A stretch of 64,000 bases of DNA, taken from NCBI GenBank assembly GCA_964236465.1, contig CAXSBZ010000019.1:1-64000 (forward strand), written 5' to 3'. The notes under the pieces were generated by a model. That model saw nothing but the letters and a program-made list of their open reading frames with translations, ran no database searches and was not told the DNA's origin. Shown here one piece after another: positions 8,906-16,567 of the stretch. The position numbers and the translations under genes are program-made. This stretch comes from Mucilaginibacter_A sp964236465. Lineage in GTDB: Bacteria > Bacteroidota > Bacteroidia > Sphingobacteriales > Sphingobacteriaceae. Position 1 is the stretch's first letter, and the number at the start of each line of letters is the position of its first letter.

Positions 8906-8984
8906 TCATTTCGACCGAAGGGAGAAATCTTATTTAAAAAACCTATATCAGTTTAAATAGAATTTCTCCCTTCGGTCGAAATGA
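8906..8984. repeat. REP-like perfect inverted repeat, 23-bp arms
   Basis: The left arm (8906-8928, beginning TCATTTCGACCGAAGGG) and right arm (8962-8984) are exact reverse complements separated by 33 bp. A second, decayed copy lies at 10648-10760. Palindromes with a CATTTCGA...GGGAGAAAT core are, to my recollection, widespread between genes in Bacteroidetes, but I cannot check. It lies between the GT4-SIS and HAD genes and would form a strong hairpin in either strand. Confidence 0.85.
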
Positions 8985-9013
8985 CAACCGTTTATCCTGT
9001 TGATTTTCAAAAA

Positions 9014-9589
9014 ATGAACAAAGCTATTTTTATTGACAAAGACGGAACGCTTGTGCCGGATATTCCATACAATGTTGATCCTGAGTTAATTATTTTAAAT
9101 GAAGGAGTGCTTGATGGTTTAAAATTATTGAAAGCACAAGGTTTTGTGTTCATCATGATCTCCAACCAATCCGGTGTGGCGCGTGGTTTTTTTGCAGAAG
9201 AAGCTTTGCTCAACGTAAAAAATAAAGTGCAGGACTTGTTAAAGGCTGCTGATGTTTTGTTTGAGGATTTTTATTGGAGCTTTAATCATCCGCAGGGAAC
9301 TGTTGAAAAATACGCGGTAGAATGTAATTTCCGCAAGCCAAAACCCGGAATGATTTTGCAGGCGGCAGCAGAACATGCTATCGACCTGAAAAATTCTTGG
9401 ATGATCGGTGATATTTTGAACGATGTGGAAGCCGGAAAAAGAGCTGGCTGCCAAACGGTTTTGATCGACAATGGCAATGAAACCGAGTGGATTAAGGGCG
9501 AATACCGGACACCGGAATACAAAGCCAAAAACTTTTTTCAGGCGGCAGTTTATATCACCGATGTGCACAGTACCGATGTAGGAATCTGA
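9014..9589 (+). CDS. HAD-IIIA phosphatase, GmhB-like (heptose bisphosphate phosphatase-like)
   Basis: A 191-residue HAD enzyme: nucleophile motif FIDKDGTLV (Asp8, Asp10), ISNQSG motif II (49-54), KPKPGM with the conserved Lys (108-113) and the acidic GDILNDVEAG (132-141). These match D-glycero-D-manno-heptose-1,7-bisphosphate 7-phosphatase. The GmhB structural zinc site (C-x-H ... C-x-C) is mostly gone: the aligned residues are Ser89, Asn91, Cys104 and Phe106. An upstream ATG at 8981 is inside the inverted repeat, so I use the ATG at 9014, directly before the HAD motif. The gene overlaps the GT9 gene by one base (TGATG). Confidence 0.85.
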   Translation: MNKAIFIDKDGTLVPDIPYNVDPELIILNEGVLDGLKLLKAQGFVFIMISNQSGVARGFFAEEALLNVKNKVQDLLKAADVLFEDFYWSFNHPQGTVEKYAVECNFRKPKPGMILQAAAEHAIDLKNSWMIGDILNDVEAGKRAGCQTVLIDNGNETEWIKGEYRTPEYKAKNFFQAAVYITDVHSTDVGI

Positions 9590-10662
9590 TGGGAGCCTGG
9601 CAAGACTGTAAAAATATTTTGGTGGTCCGGCTGGATAATATGGGTGATTTACTGATGTCTGCGCCAGCCATTCGCGCTTTGAAAGAGAGTTTTGGCAGCC
9701 GGATCACGGTTTTAACATCTTCTATGGCGGCCGGGATTGCCCATCATATCCCGGAAATTGATGAAATTATTACGTTTGATGTTCCCTGGGTAAAAACGCA
9801 CAATGCTTCTTTTAGCCATGAATTTTTGGTTTTGGCCGAGGTTTTAAAAGCCAGAAAATTTGATGCAGCTGTAATTTTTACAGTTTTCAGCCAAAACCCG
9901 TTGCCAGCCGTGATGCTTATTTATCTGGCTGATATTCCAAATCGTTTGGCTTATTGCAGAGAAAACTTGTATGATTTGTTGACAGATTGGGTGCCCGACC
10001 AGGAACCTTATACCTTGATCAGGCATCAGGTAGAACGGGATTTGGATTTGGTGAAAAGCATTGGTGCCACAACTGCCAATGATTTTTTATCGCTTGAAAT
10101 ACCGGATGCCTGGGAATCAGCCCAAAAAAAGTTGGATAAAAACAGCATCAATTTGCAAAAACCCTGGCTCGTTTTGCATCCCGGCGTAAGCGAAAAAAAG
10201 CGGCAGTATCCAACCGAAAAATGGATCGAAATTGGTAAAAAGCTGGTTGCCGATTTTGGTTTGCAACTCCTAATCACTGGTTCTGCATCAGAAAAAAAAC
10301 TAACCGATGCGATTGCGCAAGGCATCGGCACCAATGCTTTTTCTATCGCCGGTTTGCTTAATCTGGATGAGTTTATTTGCTTGATAAAAGAAGCATCGCT
10401 TTTACTTTCCGTCAATACCGGGCCGGTGCACATTGCAGCAGCTATGCAAACGCCGGTTGTGGTGCTGTATGCGCAAACCAATCCGCAGCACACGCCCTGG
10501 AAAACGCCCTCAATAGTCCTTTATTTTGAAGTACCCGAAGCTTTGAGAAGCCGAAATGAAGTGCTGAAATTTGTGCAGCAACATCAGGAAAAAGCACCGG
10601 AAGTAATTGAAGTTGAGAAAGTTATAGAAGCAGTTTCTGCACTTCTGTCATTTCGACCGTAG
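9589..10662 (+). CDS. GT9 heptosyltransferase family protein
   Basis: A 357-residue GT-B protein of the ADP-heptose:LPS heptosyltransferase family (RfaF/WaaC type). The N-terminus NILVVRLDNMGDLLMSAPAI is the family's signature with the catalytic Asp; VLHPGVSEKKRQYPTEKW and SVNTGPVHIAAAMQTPVVVLY (from about 280) form the sugar-nucleotide site. It is translationally coupled to the HAD gene. The last residues SFRP and the TAG stop are encoded by the left arm of the second inverted repeat, so the original C-terminus may have been replaced. No hldE-like kinase/adenylyltransferase is in the window to supply ADP-heptose. Confidence 0.88.
   Translation: MGAWQDCKNILVVRLDNMGDLLMSAPAIRALKESFGSRITVLTSSMAAGIAHHIPEIDEIITFDVPWVKTHNASFSHEFLVLAEVLKARKFDAAVIFTVFSQNPLPAVMLIYLADIPNRLAYCRENLYDLLTDWVPDQEPYTLIRHQVERDLDLVKSIGATTANDFLSLEIPDAWESAQKKLDKNSINLQKPWLVLHPGVSEKKRQYPTEKWIEIGKKLVADFGLQLLITGSASEKKLTDAIAQGIGTNAFSIAGLLNLDEFICLIKEASLLLSVNTGPVHIAAAMQTPVVVLYAQTNPQHTPWKTPSIVLYFEVPEALRSRNEVLKFVQQHQEKAPEVIEVEKVIEAVSALLSFRP
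10383..10396 (+). repeat. dispersed motif core, exact, within GT9 gene
   Basis: Encodes LIKEAS in frame; flank does not match well, so could be chance codon use. Confidence 0.4.
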
Positions 10663-10760
10663 GGAGAAATCTTCTTTAAAGCGATTTGTGTAATGCTTCT
10701 TTTATCGACTAAAAATTGGTTTTGCTGAAAAAAGATTTCTCCCTTTGGGGGAAGAAATGA
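10648..10760. repeat. second REP-like inverted repeat, imperfect, with a motif copy in its loop
   Basis: The left arm 10648-10670 differs by one base from the left arm of the copy at 8906; the right arm 10735-10760 is diverged (TTTGGGGGAAG instead of TTCGGTCG). The loop contains an exact reverse copy of the dispersed 14-mer (10693-10706). The element supplies the GT9 stop codon and lies between convergent genes, where it can terminate both. Confidence 0.75.
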
Positions 10761-10785
10761 CAAAAAAATTTCAAGCTTATCGATC

Positions 10786-11097
10786 TTAATGCCCTTGCTT
10801 GGCCAAAGCTTCATAAATTTCGGCACTCAGCAAGCCGCTGCCGCCACCGTAATGTTGCAAAAAAATAGGCGGCGGATTTTGAGTGCTAAAAACAGCTTTC
10901 AATTTTTCCTCTTCCTGCGGATTGATTCCGGCGCAAAATAAAACGATTCCAACCGCTTGCTGATGAAACATTTCAATAGCTTCTTCATCTGTTCTGGCTC
11001 CGATACCGTTCCAGTTTTCATTGGTATTGATCAGCCTCAAAACAGTAGCCAAAATAAGCGGATCACGGTGGATCGCGAGGATGTTTAAACGGTGCAT
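10786..11097 (-). CDS. small receiver-fold-like protein without phospho-acceptor Asp
   Basis: A 103-residue protein (start MHRLNILAIHRDPLILATVLRLI at 11097; an upstream in-frame ATG at 11163 is less convincing). The pattern of a beta strand ending in HRD, a helix, ARTDEEAIEMFHQQAVGIVLFCAGI and an IFLQHYGGG strand resembles a CheY-like fold. However, the position where the phosphorylated Asp should follow the GIVLF strand is CAGI. It is convergent with the GT9 gene and 71 nt downstream of pirin on the same strand. I do not recognise a specific family; the fold is an inference. Confidence 0.55.
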   Translation of the reverse strand: MHRLNILAIHRDPLILATVLRLINTNENWNGIGARTDEEAIEMFHQQAVGIVLFCAGINPQEEEKLKAVFSTQNPPPIFLQHYGGGSGLLSAEIYEALAKQGH

Positions 11098-11168
11098 AGT
11101 TTTAAAAACGAAAGAAACCGGAAGATGTTTACCTTCCGGTTTCGGATTAATTTGAATAATCAAATAGC

Positions 11169-11888
11169 TTAAATGCTCATCGGTACGTCCATCAGCAATA
11201 CTTCCGCACCAGCAGAGTTAGCTGTAAAACTGATCTGATCAGTATCCCAAACACCCAAACCATCGCGGCGGCCAAGTTGCTGGCCATCAATAGTTACATC
11301 GCCTTCCAAAACAAAAGCATACACGCCGTTTCCGGCTTTTTTTAGCTCATACCTGGTGTTAAAACCTGCATCAAATTTTCCCAAACTAAACCAAGCGTCC
11401 TGCTGCACCCAAACGCCTGCATCATCCGGATTGGGCGAAAGAACTTGCTGGAAATTATTGTGCCGGTCTTGCACATCCAGCGAAACCTGGTCATAACGCG
11501 GCGCACCATTTAGCTTGTTTGGGAACAGCCAGATTTGCAAAAACTGCACCTGTTCGTTGGCATTTTTATTTTTTTCACTATGGAAAACGCCTGTTCCGGC
11601 ACTGATGATCTGCACATCGCCTTTTCGGATCACAGCTACATTTCCCAGATTGTCTTCGTGCTGCAAATCACCTTGCAGCGGAATGCTCACGATTTCCATA
11701 TTGTCATGCGGATGGCTGCCAAAACCCCGGCCGCCGGAAACGGTATCGTCATTAAGCACACGCAACGCACCAAAATTCATCCGGTCCGGGTTATAATAAT
11801 TTGCAAAACTAAAGGTGTGATAACTATCCAGCCAGCTATGATTTGCGTGTCCACGACTGCCTGCCTGATGAAAAATTGTATTTGCCAT
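11169..11888 (-). CDS. pirin family protein (YhhW-like)
   Basis: A 239-residue bicupin. The metal ligands of the pirin/YhhW quercetin-2,3-dioxygenase group are all present: His59 and His61 in GSHPHDNMEI, His103 and Glu105 in GVFHSEKN. The physiological substrate of these proteins is usually unknown; some have quercetinase activity in vitro. The start ATG overlaps a copy of the ACAGTAT variant of the dispersed motif (11887-11900). The upstream co-directional gene is a Crp-family regulator, which could control it. Confidence 0.88.
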   Translation of the reverse strand: MANTIFHQAGSRGHANHSWLDSYHTFSFANYYNPDRMNFGALRVLNDDTVSGGRGFGSHPHDNMEIVSIPLQGDLQHEDNLGNVAVIRKGDVQIISAGTGVFHSEKNKNANEQVQFLQIWLFPNKLNGAPRYDQVSLDVQDRHNNFQQVLSPNPDDAGVWVQQDAWFSLGKFDAGFNTRYELKKAGNGVYAFVLEGDVTIDGQQLGRRDGLGVWDTDQISFTANSAGAEVLLMDVPMSI

Positions 11889-11958
11889 ACTGTTTTTACG
11901 GTTAATTTTTTTTAAATAACCAACAACATTTTATTTGCCATTGATATAATTAACAGTA

Positions 11959-11966
11959 CAAATATA
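11959..11966 (-). promoter_or_regulatory. candidate -7 element for pirin
   Basis: The minus strand reads TATATTTG, fitting TAnnTTTG, 70 nt upstream of the pirin ATG. No convincing -33 TTTG was found at the expected spacing, so this is tentative. Confidence 0.35.
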
Positions 11967-12011
11967 TGTGTTGTAACTCCTATTTTTTCTTGATTAGGAT
12001 TAAGAAAACTG

Positions 12012-12599
12012 CTACTTTTTGCGCAATAATGAAGCCCGGATCCGGCTCAAAGCTTCCGGCGTAATGCCGAGATAAGAAGCAATCTGGTATTGCGGCACAC
12101 GCTGAGGCAGCACCGGATATTTTTTGATGAAATTGAGGTAACGTTCTTCAGCAGACGCAGTTATAGTCGTAAAAAATCGGTTCTCCAGAACAGAATATGC
12201 CCGCTGTACCAGCAACCGAAAAACACGTTCCAGTTTAGGTATCTGCTGAAACAATAATTCTTTATTTTGATGAGTGATCTGCAAAAGTTCGGTTTCTTCA
12301 ATGGTTTCAATGTAAAGCTGCGACGGGATTTGCTCTGTAAAACTAACCATATCGCTCACCCACCAATTTTCTACAGCAAACTGCAAAATGATCTCGTCGC
12401 CATTCGGATCAATATAATATCGCTTGAGACAACCTTTAATTAAATAAGCTTCAAAATTGCAAACCTGTCCTTGACTCAGCAATAATGTTTTTTTTCGATG
12501 CGTTTGATGCTGAAAAAGCTGATGGATCAAATCCAGTTCTTCTGCTGATAAATTAACGTAACAGGTTATATTTTTGTCAAATTCACTAAACATCGGCAA
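12012..12599 (-). CDS. Crp/Fnr family transcriptional regulator
   Basis: A 195-residue protein with an N-terminal cyclic-nucleotide-binding-type beta-barrel (about 20-120: KKTLLLSQGQVCNFEAYLIKG, CLKRYYIDPNGDEIILQF) and a C-terminal helix-turn-helix (RVPQYQIASYLGITPEALSRIR, about 167-188). Bacteroidetes have many such short Crp-like regulators, most without known ligands. The barrel lacks the canonical cAMP phosphate-binding RxS, so cAMP binding is not expected. It is followed by pirin on the same strand and preceded 6 nt away by a GNAT gene. Confidence 0.85.
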   Translation of the reverse strand: MPMFSEFDKNITCYVNLSAEELDLIHQLFQHQTHRKKTLLLSQGQVCNFEAYLIKGCLKRYYIDPNGDEIILQFAVENWWVSDMVSFTEQIPSQLYIETIEETELLQITHQNKELLFQQIPKLERVFRLLVQRAYSVLENRFFTTITASAEERYLNFIKKYPVLPQRVPQYQIASYLGITPEALSRIRASLLRKK

Positions 12600-12605
12600 A
12601 AAACA

Positions 12606-12884
12606 TTAGGGAACAATCAAATCCTGGTATTGCGGATGCCGTTTTAAATACACCTGCACAAACTGGCAATATACTTTTACTTTCAGCTTTTTTTCGCGGG
12701 CATAATCCAAAGCAAATTTTGCCAGATCGGAACCTACGCCCTGCCCTTCCATCGCTTCCGGCACTTCAGTATGCAGGATAGACATCGTATCGCCATCCAT
12801 TTCGTAAGCAACCAAAGCCAGTCCTTCCGGCGTGTTCAGTTCAAACTGGTTGGTTGCTTTGTTTACACTAATCTTTTCATTCAT
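12606..12884 (-). CDS. small GNAT-fold N-acetyltransferase (YidJ/NATD1-like)
   Basis: A 92-residue protein with the compact GNAT domain: FELNTPEGLALVAYEMDGDTMSILHTEVPEAMEGQGVGSDL holds the acetyl-CoA pyrophosphate loop (EGQGVGSDLA), followed by KVKVYCQFVQVYLKRHPQY. These very short Gcn5-related proteins usually act on unknown small acceptors. It probably forms a transcription unit with the Crp-like regulator 6 nt downstream. Confidence 0.85.
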   Translation of the reverse strand: MNEKISVNKATNQFELNTPEGLALVAYEMDGDTMSILHTEVPEAMEGQGVGSDLAKFALDYAREKKLKVKVYCQFVQVYLKRHPQYQDLIVP

Positions 12885-12906
12885 TTTTTCAAGTTGATTT
12901 TATGCC

Positions 12907-12920
12907 GATAAGAGAAGCAT
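12907..12920 (+). repeat. dispersed motif copy (GATAAGAGAAGCAT)
   Basis: One-base variant upstream of the GNAT gene start. Confidence 0.6.
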
Positions 12921-12941
12921 TTGTAAAGTTAATGGCTTATA

Positions 12942-12997
12942 GTTAATGACTCATAGTTGATAGTTAACACCTATTAACTATTAACTATGAACCATTA
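12942..12997. repeat. A/T-rich inverted repeat of TTAACTAT units
   Basis: The stretch between the GNAT gene and rmlA is almost entirely made of TTAATGG/TTAACTAT-type units. Left half 12942-12966 and right half about 12973-12997 pair as an imperfect inverted repeat (about 24 of 29 positions by eye). No coding potential. It can serve as a terminator for rmlA or simply be a dispersed repeat. Confidence 0.55.
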
Positions 12998-13022
12998 ACC
13001 ATTACCATGATCTAAATTCTAC

Positions 13023-13889
13023 TTATTTTGTTTTCAACAGTTTCAACAGATACGCTCCGTAACCGCTTTTTTTATACCGTTCGGCCATGATGCGCAATTG
13101 CTCCTCGTTCATAAAACCTCGCCGGAAAGCAACTTCTTCTATACAGCCAATTTTGGTATCCTGCCGTTTTTCGATCACGCGGACAAACTCGGTTGCATCA
13201 CTCAACGAATCAAAAGTTCCGGTATCCAGCCAGGCCGTTCCGCGGTCCATCACGCCCACGTAAAGCCTATTGCGTTCGAGATATACCCTGTTTACATCCG
13301 TAATTTCATATTCGCCACGTGGAGAAAGCGGAATATCTTTGGCAATCTGCACCACTTCGTTATCATAAAAATACAATCCCGGAACAGCATAATTAGATTT
13401 CGGCTCGATCGGTTTTTCCTCGATAGAAAGCGCTTTAAAATCTGCATCAAACTCCACTACGCCATAACGCTCGGGATCAGAAACTTGGTAAGCAAAAATA
13501 GCAGCACCATCCACTTCATTGAATTTACGCGTCAAACGGCCGAAATTGGTGCCGTAAAAAATGTTATCGCCCAAAATTAAAGCCACTTTATCCTGGCCGA
13601 TAAATTCTTCGCCAATTACAAACGCCTGCGCCAAACCGTTCGGCGTTTCTTGCACCGCAAACTCAAAACGGCAGCCTAATTCGCTTCCGTCGCCCAGCAA
13701 ACGTTTGAAACTGGCATTGTCTTCGGCCGTGGTGATGATCAATATTTCGCGGATATCAGAATGGATCAAAACCGACAACGGGTAATAGATCATCGGTTTA
13801 TCGTAAATCGGCATCAGCTGCTTGCTGATCGCTTTTGTAATCGGATAAAGGCGCGTTCCTGATCCGCCTGCAAGTATAATTCCTTTCAT
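13023..13889 (-). CDS. rfbA: glucose-1-phosphate thymidylyltransferase
   Basis: A 288-residue RmlA-type nucleotidyltransferase making dTDP-glucose, first step of dTDP-rhamnose synthesis. MKGIILAGGSGTRLYPITKAISKQL (substrate-binding GGxGTRLxP), LGDNIFYG (metal-binding Asp) and GTAWLDTGTFDSL near 220-235 are all canonical. rfbD lies 30 nt upstream; rfbB and rfbC are not in the window. The start codon overlaps an ACAGTAT-type motif copy (13888-13901). Confidence 0.95.
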   Translation of the reverse strand: MKGIILAGGSGTRLYPITKAISKQLMPIYDKPMIYYPLSVLIHSDIREILIITTAEDNASFKRLLGDGSELGCRFEFAVQETPNGLAQAFVIGEEFIGQDKVALILGDNIFYGTNFGRLTRKFNEVDGAAIFAYQVSDPERYGVVEFDADFKALSIEEKPIEPKSNYAVPGLYFYDNEVVQIAKDIPLSPRGEYEITDVNRVYLERNRLYVGVMDRGTAWLDTGTFDSLSDATEFVRVIEKRQDTKIGCIEEVAFRRGFMNEEQLRIMAERYKKSGYGAYLLKLLKTK

Positions 13890-13901
13890 ACTGTTTTTAT
13901 A
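13888..13901 (-). repeat. dispersed motif copy, ACAGTAT subtype
   Basis: Minus strand TATAAAAACAGTAT followed by G, so the last bases form the rfbA start codon. Flank CAAATTTTACC matches. Confidence 0.7.
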
Positions 13902-13919
13902 AGGTAAAATTTGGGTTGA

Positions 13920-14780
13920 TTATTGATTTTGTAATGCTTGAATACATCGCTCCAAACTGTGCCGCCAGTAAGGGATTTCGATGCCAAAAACTTTCTTGAT
14001 CTTGGCTTTATCCATTACCGAATAAGCCGGCCGCGTAGCTTTTGTAGGATATTCTGCGGTGCGGATCGGAAATGTTTTGACTTGTGTTTTGCTGATGTCA
14101 AAAATCCCTTGCGCAAAATCGTACCAGGACGTAACACCTTCATTACTATAATGATACACGCCGTAAGCTTCACTGCCGGATTCAATAATTTGCAAAACCG
14201 CCGAAGCCAAATCGATGGCGTATGTTGGCGTGCCAACCTGGTCTGCAATAATTTTCAGTTCATCACGGTCGTGGCCCAGTTTGAGCATCGTTTTTACAAA
14301 GTTGTTGCCATGTTCAGAATACAGCCAGCTGGTACGCAAAATGAAATATTTTTCGATGTACTCCGGGATCACCTGCTCGCCTTCCAGCTTTGTCAAACCA
14401 TAAACGCTGATCGGTTCTGTCGGATCAGTTTCGATCAAAGGATGCGGCGTGTTGCCGGCAAAAATAAAATCCGTGGAAATCTGTACAAAAGCGACATCAT
14501 GTTCTTTGCACAAAGCGGCAATGTTTTCGACACCAGTTTTATTGATTTTTCGGGCGAGGTCCAGCTCATCTTCCGCTTTATCAACCGCGGTATAAGCTGC
14601 ACAATTGATACAATATTTGGGCTGATGCTTAGTAAAAAGCACTTGCAAAGCATCCGGGTTCAGGATATTGCCTTCCGTTTCATTTAGGAAAGCAATATCG
14701 GTAATATCCATTTCAGTCGCAACCTGCTTCAAACACTGGCCCAACTGCCCGGAAGCACCAAAAACAACAATTTTACTCAT
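13920..14780 (-). CDS. rfbD: dTDP-4-dehydrorhamnose reductase
   Basis: A 286-residue SDR enzyme catalysing the last step to dTDP-L-rhamnose. The NAD(P)-binding start KIVVFGASGQLGQCL, the ISTDFIFAG segment, and the catalytic YGLTKLEGE (Tyr-x3-Lys) are visible. It is first in a two-gene unit with rfbA. Confidence 0.94.
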   Translation of the reverse strand: MSKIVVFGASGQLGQCLKQVATEMDITDIAFLNETEGNILNPDALQVLFTKHQPKYCINCAAYTAVDKAEDELDLARKINKTGVENIAALCKEHDVAFVQISTDFIFAGNTPHPLIETDPTEPISVYGLTKLEGEQVIPEYIEKYFILRTSWLYSEHGNNFVKTMLKLGHDRDELKIIADQVGTPTYAIDLASAVLQIIESGSEAYGVYHYSNEGVTSWYDFAQGIFDISKTQVKTFPIRTAEYPTKATRPAYSVMDKAKIKKVFGIEIPYWRHSLERCIQALQNQ

Positions 14781-14856
14781 TTGGGTTGATTAAGATTTAT
14801 GATAATTTATTTTTGCATGTATTATTTTAACAATCAATCATACCAATTTTTTGTAC

Positions 14857-14870
14857 GATAAAAGAAGCAT
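14857..14870 (+). repeat. dispersed motif copy, exact
   Basis: Preceded by CCAATTTTTTGTAC; just past the M20 peptidase stop. Confidence 0.85.
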
Positions 14871-14880
14871 TACTGTTTGT

Positions 14881-16257
14881 TTAGTTTTCTGCGGACAAGG
14901 CGGCAAAATATTTATAAAACAACGGAATGGTTTCGATGCCTTTGTAATAATTAAAAATATCGTATTTTTCATTTGGCGAATGCAGCGCGTCGCTATCCAA
15001 GCCGAAACCCATCAATACTGTTTTTATGCCTAATTCTTGCTCAAACAAAGCCACAATCGGGATGCTGCCGCCGCCACGTGTCGGGATTGGTTTTTTGCCG
15101 AAAGCTTCTTCAATTGCTTTTTCTGCCGCACGAAAAGCAATGCTGGAAGTTGGCGTAACAACCGGCTCGCCACCATGGTGAGGCGTTACTTTTACTTTAA
15201 CAGATTTTGGTGCGATGCTTTCAAAATGCTTAGTAAACAATGCCGTAATTTGGGTTGAAGTTTGGTTCGGCACAAGCCGCATCGATATTTTGGCTGAAGC
15301 TTTGGATGGCAACACCGTTTTGGCACCTTCGCCGATGTAGCCGCCCCAAATGCCGTTCAGTTCCAAAGTTGGGCGCGTGCCGGTCCGTTCCAAGGTAGAG
15401 TAACCTTTTTCGCCCCAGATCTCATCAATAGCCAAATCCTTTTTGTATTCCTGCAAATCAAACGGTGCTTCGTTTAGGGCATGTTTTTCGTCATCAGTCA
15501 ATTCCATAACATCATTATAAAAACCGGGAATGGTAACGTGGTTATTTTCATTGTGTAAAGAAGCAATCATTTTGGAAAGTATGGTGATCGGATTGGCAAC
15601 CGCGCCGCCGTAAACGCCGGAATGCAGATCACGGTTTGGGCCGGTTACTTCTACTTCCAAGTAAGACAGGCCGCGCAAACCGGTTTCCAAAGACGGGTTT
15701 TCCATGCTGATCATGGATGTATCGGAAATTAAAACCACATCAGCTTTCAGTTTTTCTTTGTTTTGCTGAACGAAAACACCCAGGTTATCCGAGCCCACTT
15801 CCTCCTCGCCTTCTATCATAAACTTGATGTTGCATAATAAAGTTCCGGTTTGCATCATCAGTTCAAAAGCTTTGATGTGCATGTAAAACTGGCCTTTGTC
15901 ATCGCAGGCACCGCGTGCGTAGATTTTACCATCGCGGACGGTTGGTTCAAAAGGAGGCGTTTTCCAAAGTTCGAGCGGATCGGGCGGCTGCACATCATAA
16001 TGGCCGTAAACCAAAACAGTTGGCTTTGCCGGATCGATTATTTTCTCACCATAAACAACCGGATAACCAGCAGTTTGGCACACTTCAACCTGCTCTGCAC
16101 CTGCCTGGCGAAGTTTGGCAGCCACATATTCTGCTGCATCCAGCACGTCATTTTTATATTTAGGATCTGCACTTACCGAAGGAAAACGCAGCAATTCAAA
16201 CAGTTCGGTCAAAAATCGGTCTTTATTTGCTTCAATGTATTCTTTAATTTCCTGCAT
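14881..16257 (-). CDS. M20 family dipeptidase
   Basis: A 458-residue zinc aminoacyl-dipeptidase of the M20/CNDP-like group. Metal and catalytic motifs: YGHYDVQPP, ARGACDDKGQ, the catalytic pair EGEEEVGS, and the lid-domain GxxxGxR-type segment around ETGLRGLSYLEVEV. The ATG at 16257 (MQEIKEYIEANKDRF) is preferred to one nine codons earlier because family members start here. A motif copy follows the stop (14857-14870). Confidence 0.92.
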   Translation of the reverse strand: MQEIKEYIEANKDRFLTELFELLRFPSVSADPKYKNDVLDAAEYVAAKLRQAGAEQVEVCQTAGYPVVYGEKIIDPAKPTVLVYGHYDVQPPDPLELWKTPPFEPTVRDGKIYARGACDDKGQFYMHIKAFELMMQTGTLLCNIKFMIEGEEEVGSDNLGVFVQQNKEKLKADVVLISDTSMISMENPSLETGLRGLSYLEVEVTGPNRDLHSGVYGGAVANPITILSKMIASLHNENNHVTIPGFYNDVMELTDDEKHALNEAPFDLQEYKKDLAIDEIWGEKGYSTLERTGTRPTLELNGIWGGYIGEGAKTVLPSKASAKISMRLVPNQTSTQITALFTKHFESIAPKSVKVKVTPHHGGEPVVTPTSSIAFRAAEKAIEEAFGKKPIPTRGGGSIPIVALFEQELGIKTVLMGFGLDSDALHSPNEKYDIFNYYKGIETIPLFYKYFAALSAEN

Positions 16258-16567
16258 CGATGTAAGTTTTAAGCAAACGTACACAAAAAATCAACTGATG
16301 CTGCTTTAGAAAAACACTGGTTTAACTATCACTCGCTCCAGATCATTAATGTAGATAACAAAATACGCATTAACCATGCAATTTAAACACCAAAAAAACA
16401 TCTGTAAAAGAAGTATAATGTTTTAAGAATCCAGTTTCATGAAAATGATTTTGAGAATGCTTCTTTTACCATTAAATTTTTACATAAATATTTAACAAAC
16501 AGGTATAATATAACTATATTCGTTAACAGGTATTCGGTTAAATTTTTATCATTAAAAATAAGTTTAA
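16258..16567. other. 310-bp intergenic region with an inverted pair of motif copies
   Basis: This gap separates the divergent M20 peptidase and SGNH hydrolase genes. It contains two copies of the dispersed motif in opposite orientation (16403-16416 and 16457-16470), about 40 bp apart, and an A/T-rich stretch before 16568 where the hydrolase promoter must lie. I saw no open frame and no clear TAnnTTTG. Confidence 0.6.
16403..16470. repeat. inverted pair of dispersed motif copies
   Basis: TGTAAAAGAAGTAT (16403-16416, plus) faces ATGCTTCTTTTACC (16457-16470), in a divergent promoter region. Confidence 0.6.

Noticed and set aside
8981..9013. Upstream ATG of the HAD phosphatase (MTTVYPVDFQK)
   Set aside because: It lies in the right arm of the inverted repeat, and the HAD motif begins right after the next ATG.
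12928..13005. A/T repeat before rmlA as a CRISPR-like array
   Set aside because: Units are short, irregular, inverted and without distinct spacers.
13938..14687. 249-codon plus-strand frame opposite rfbD
   Set aside because: It is antisense to a clear rfbD and has no recognisable motif.
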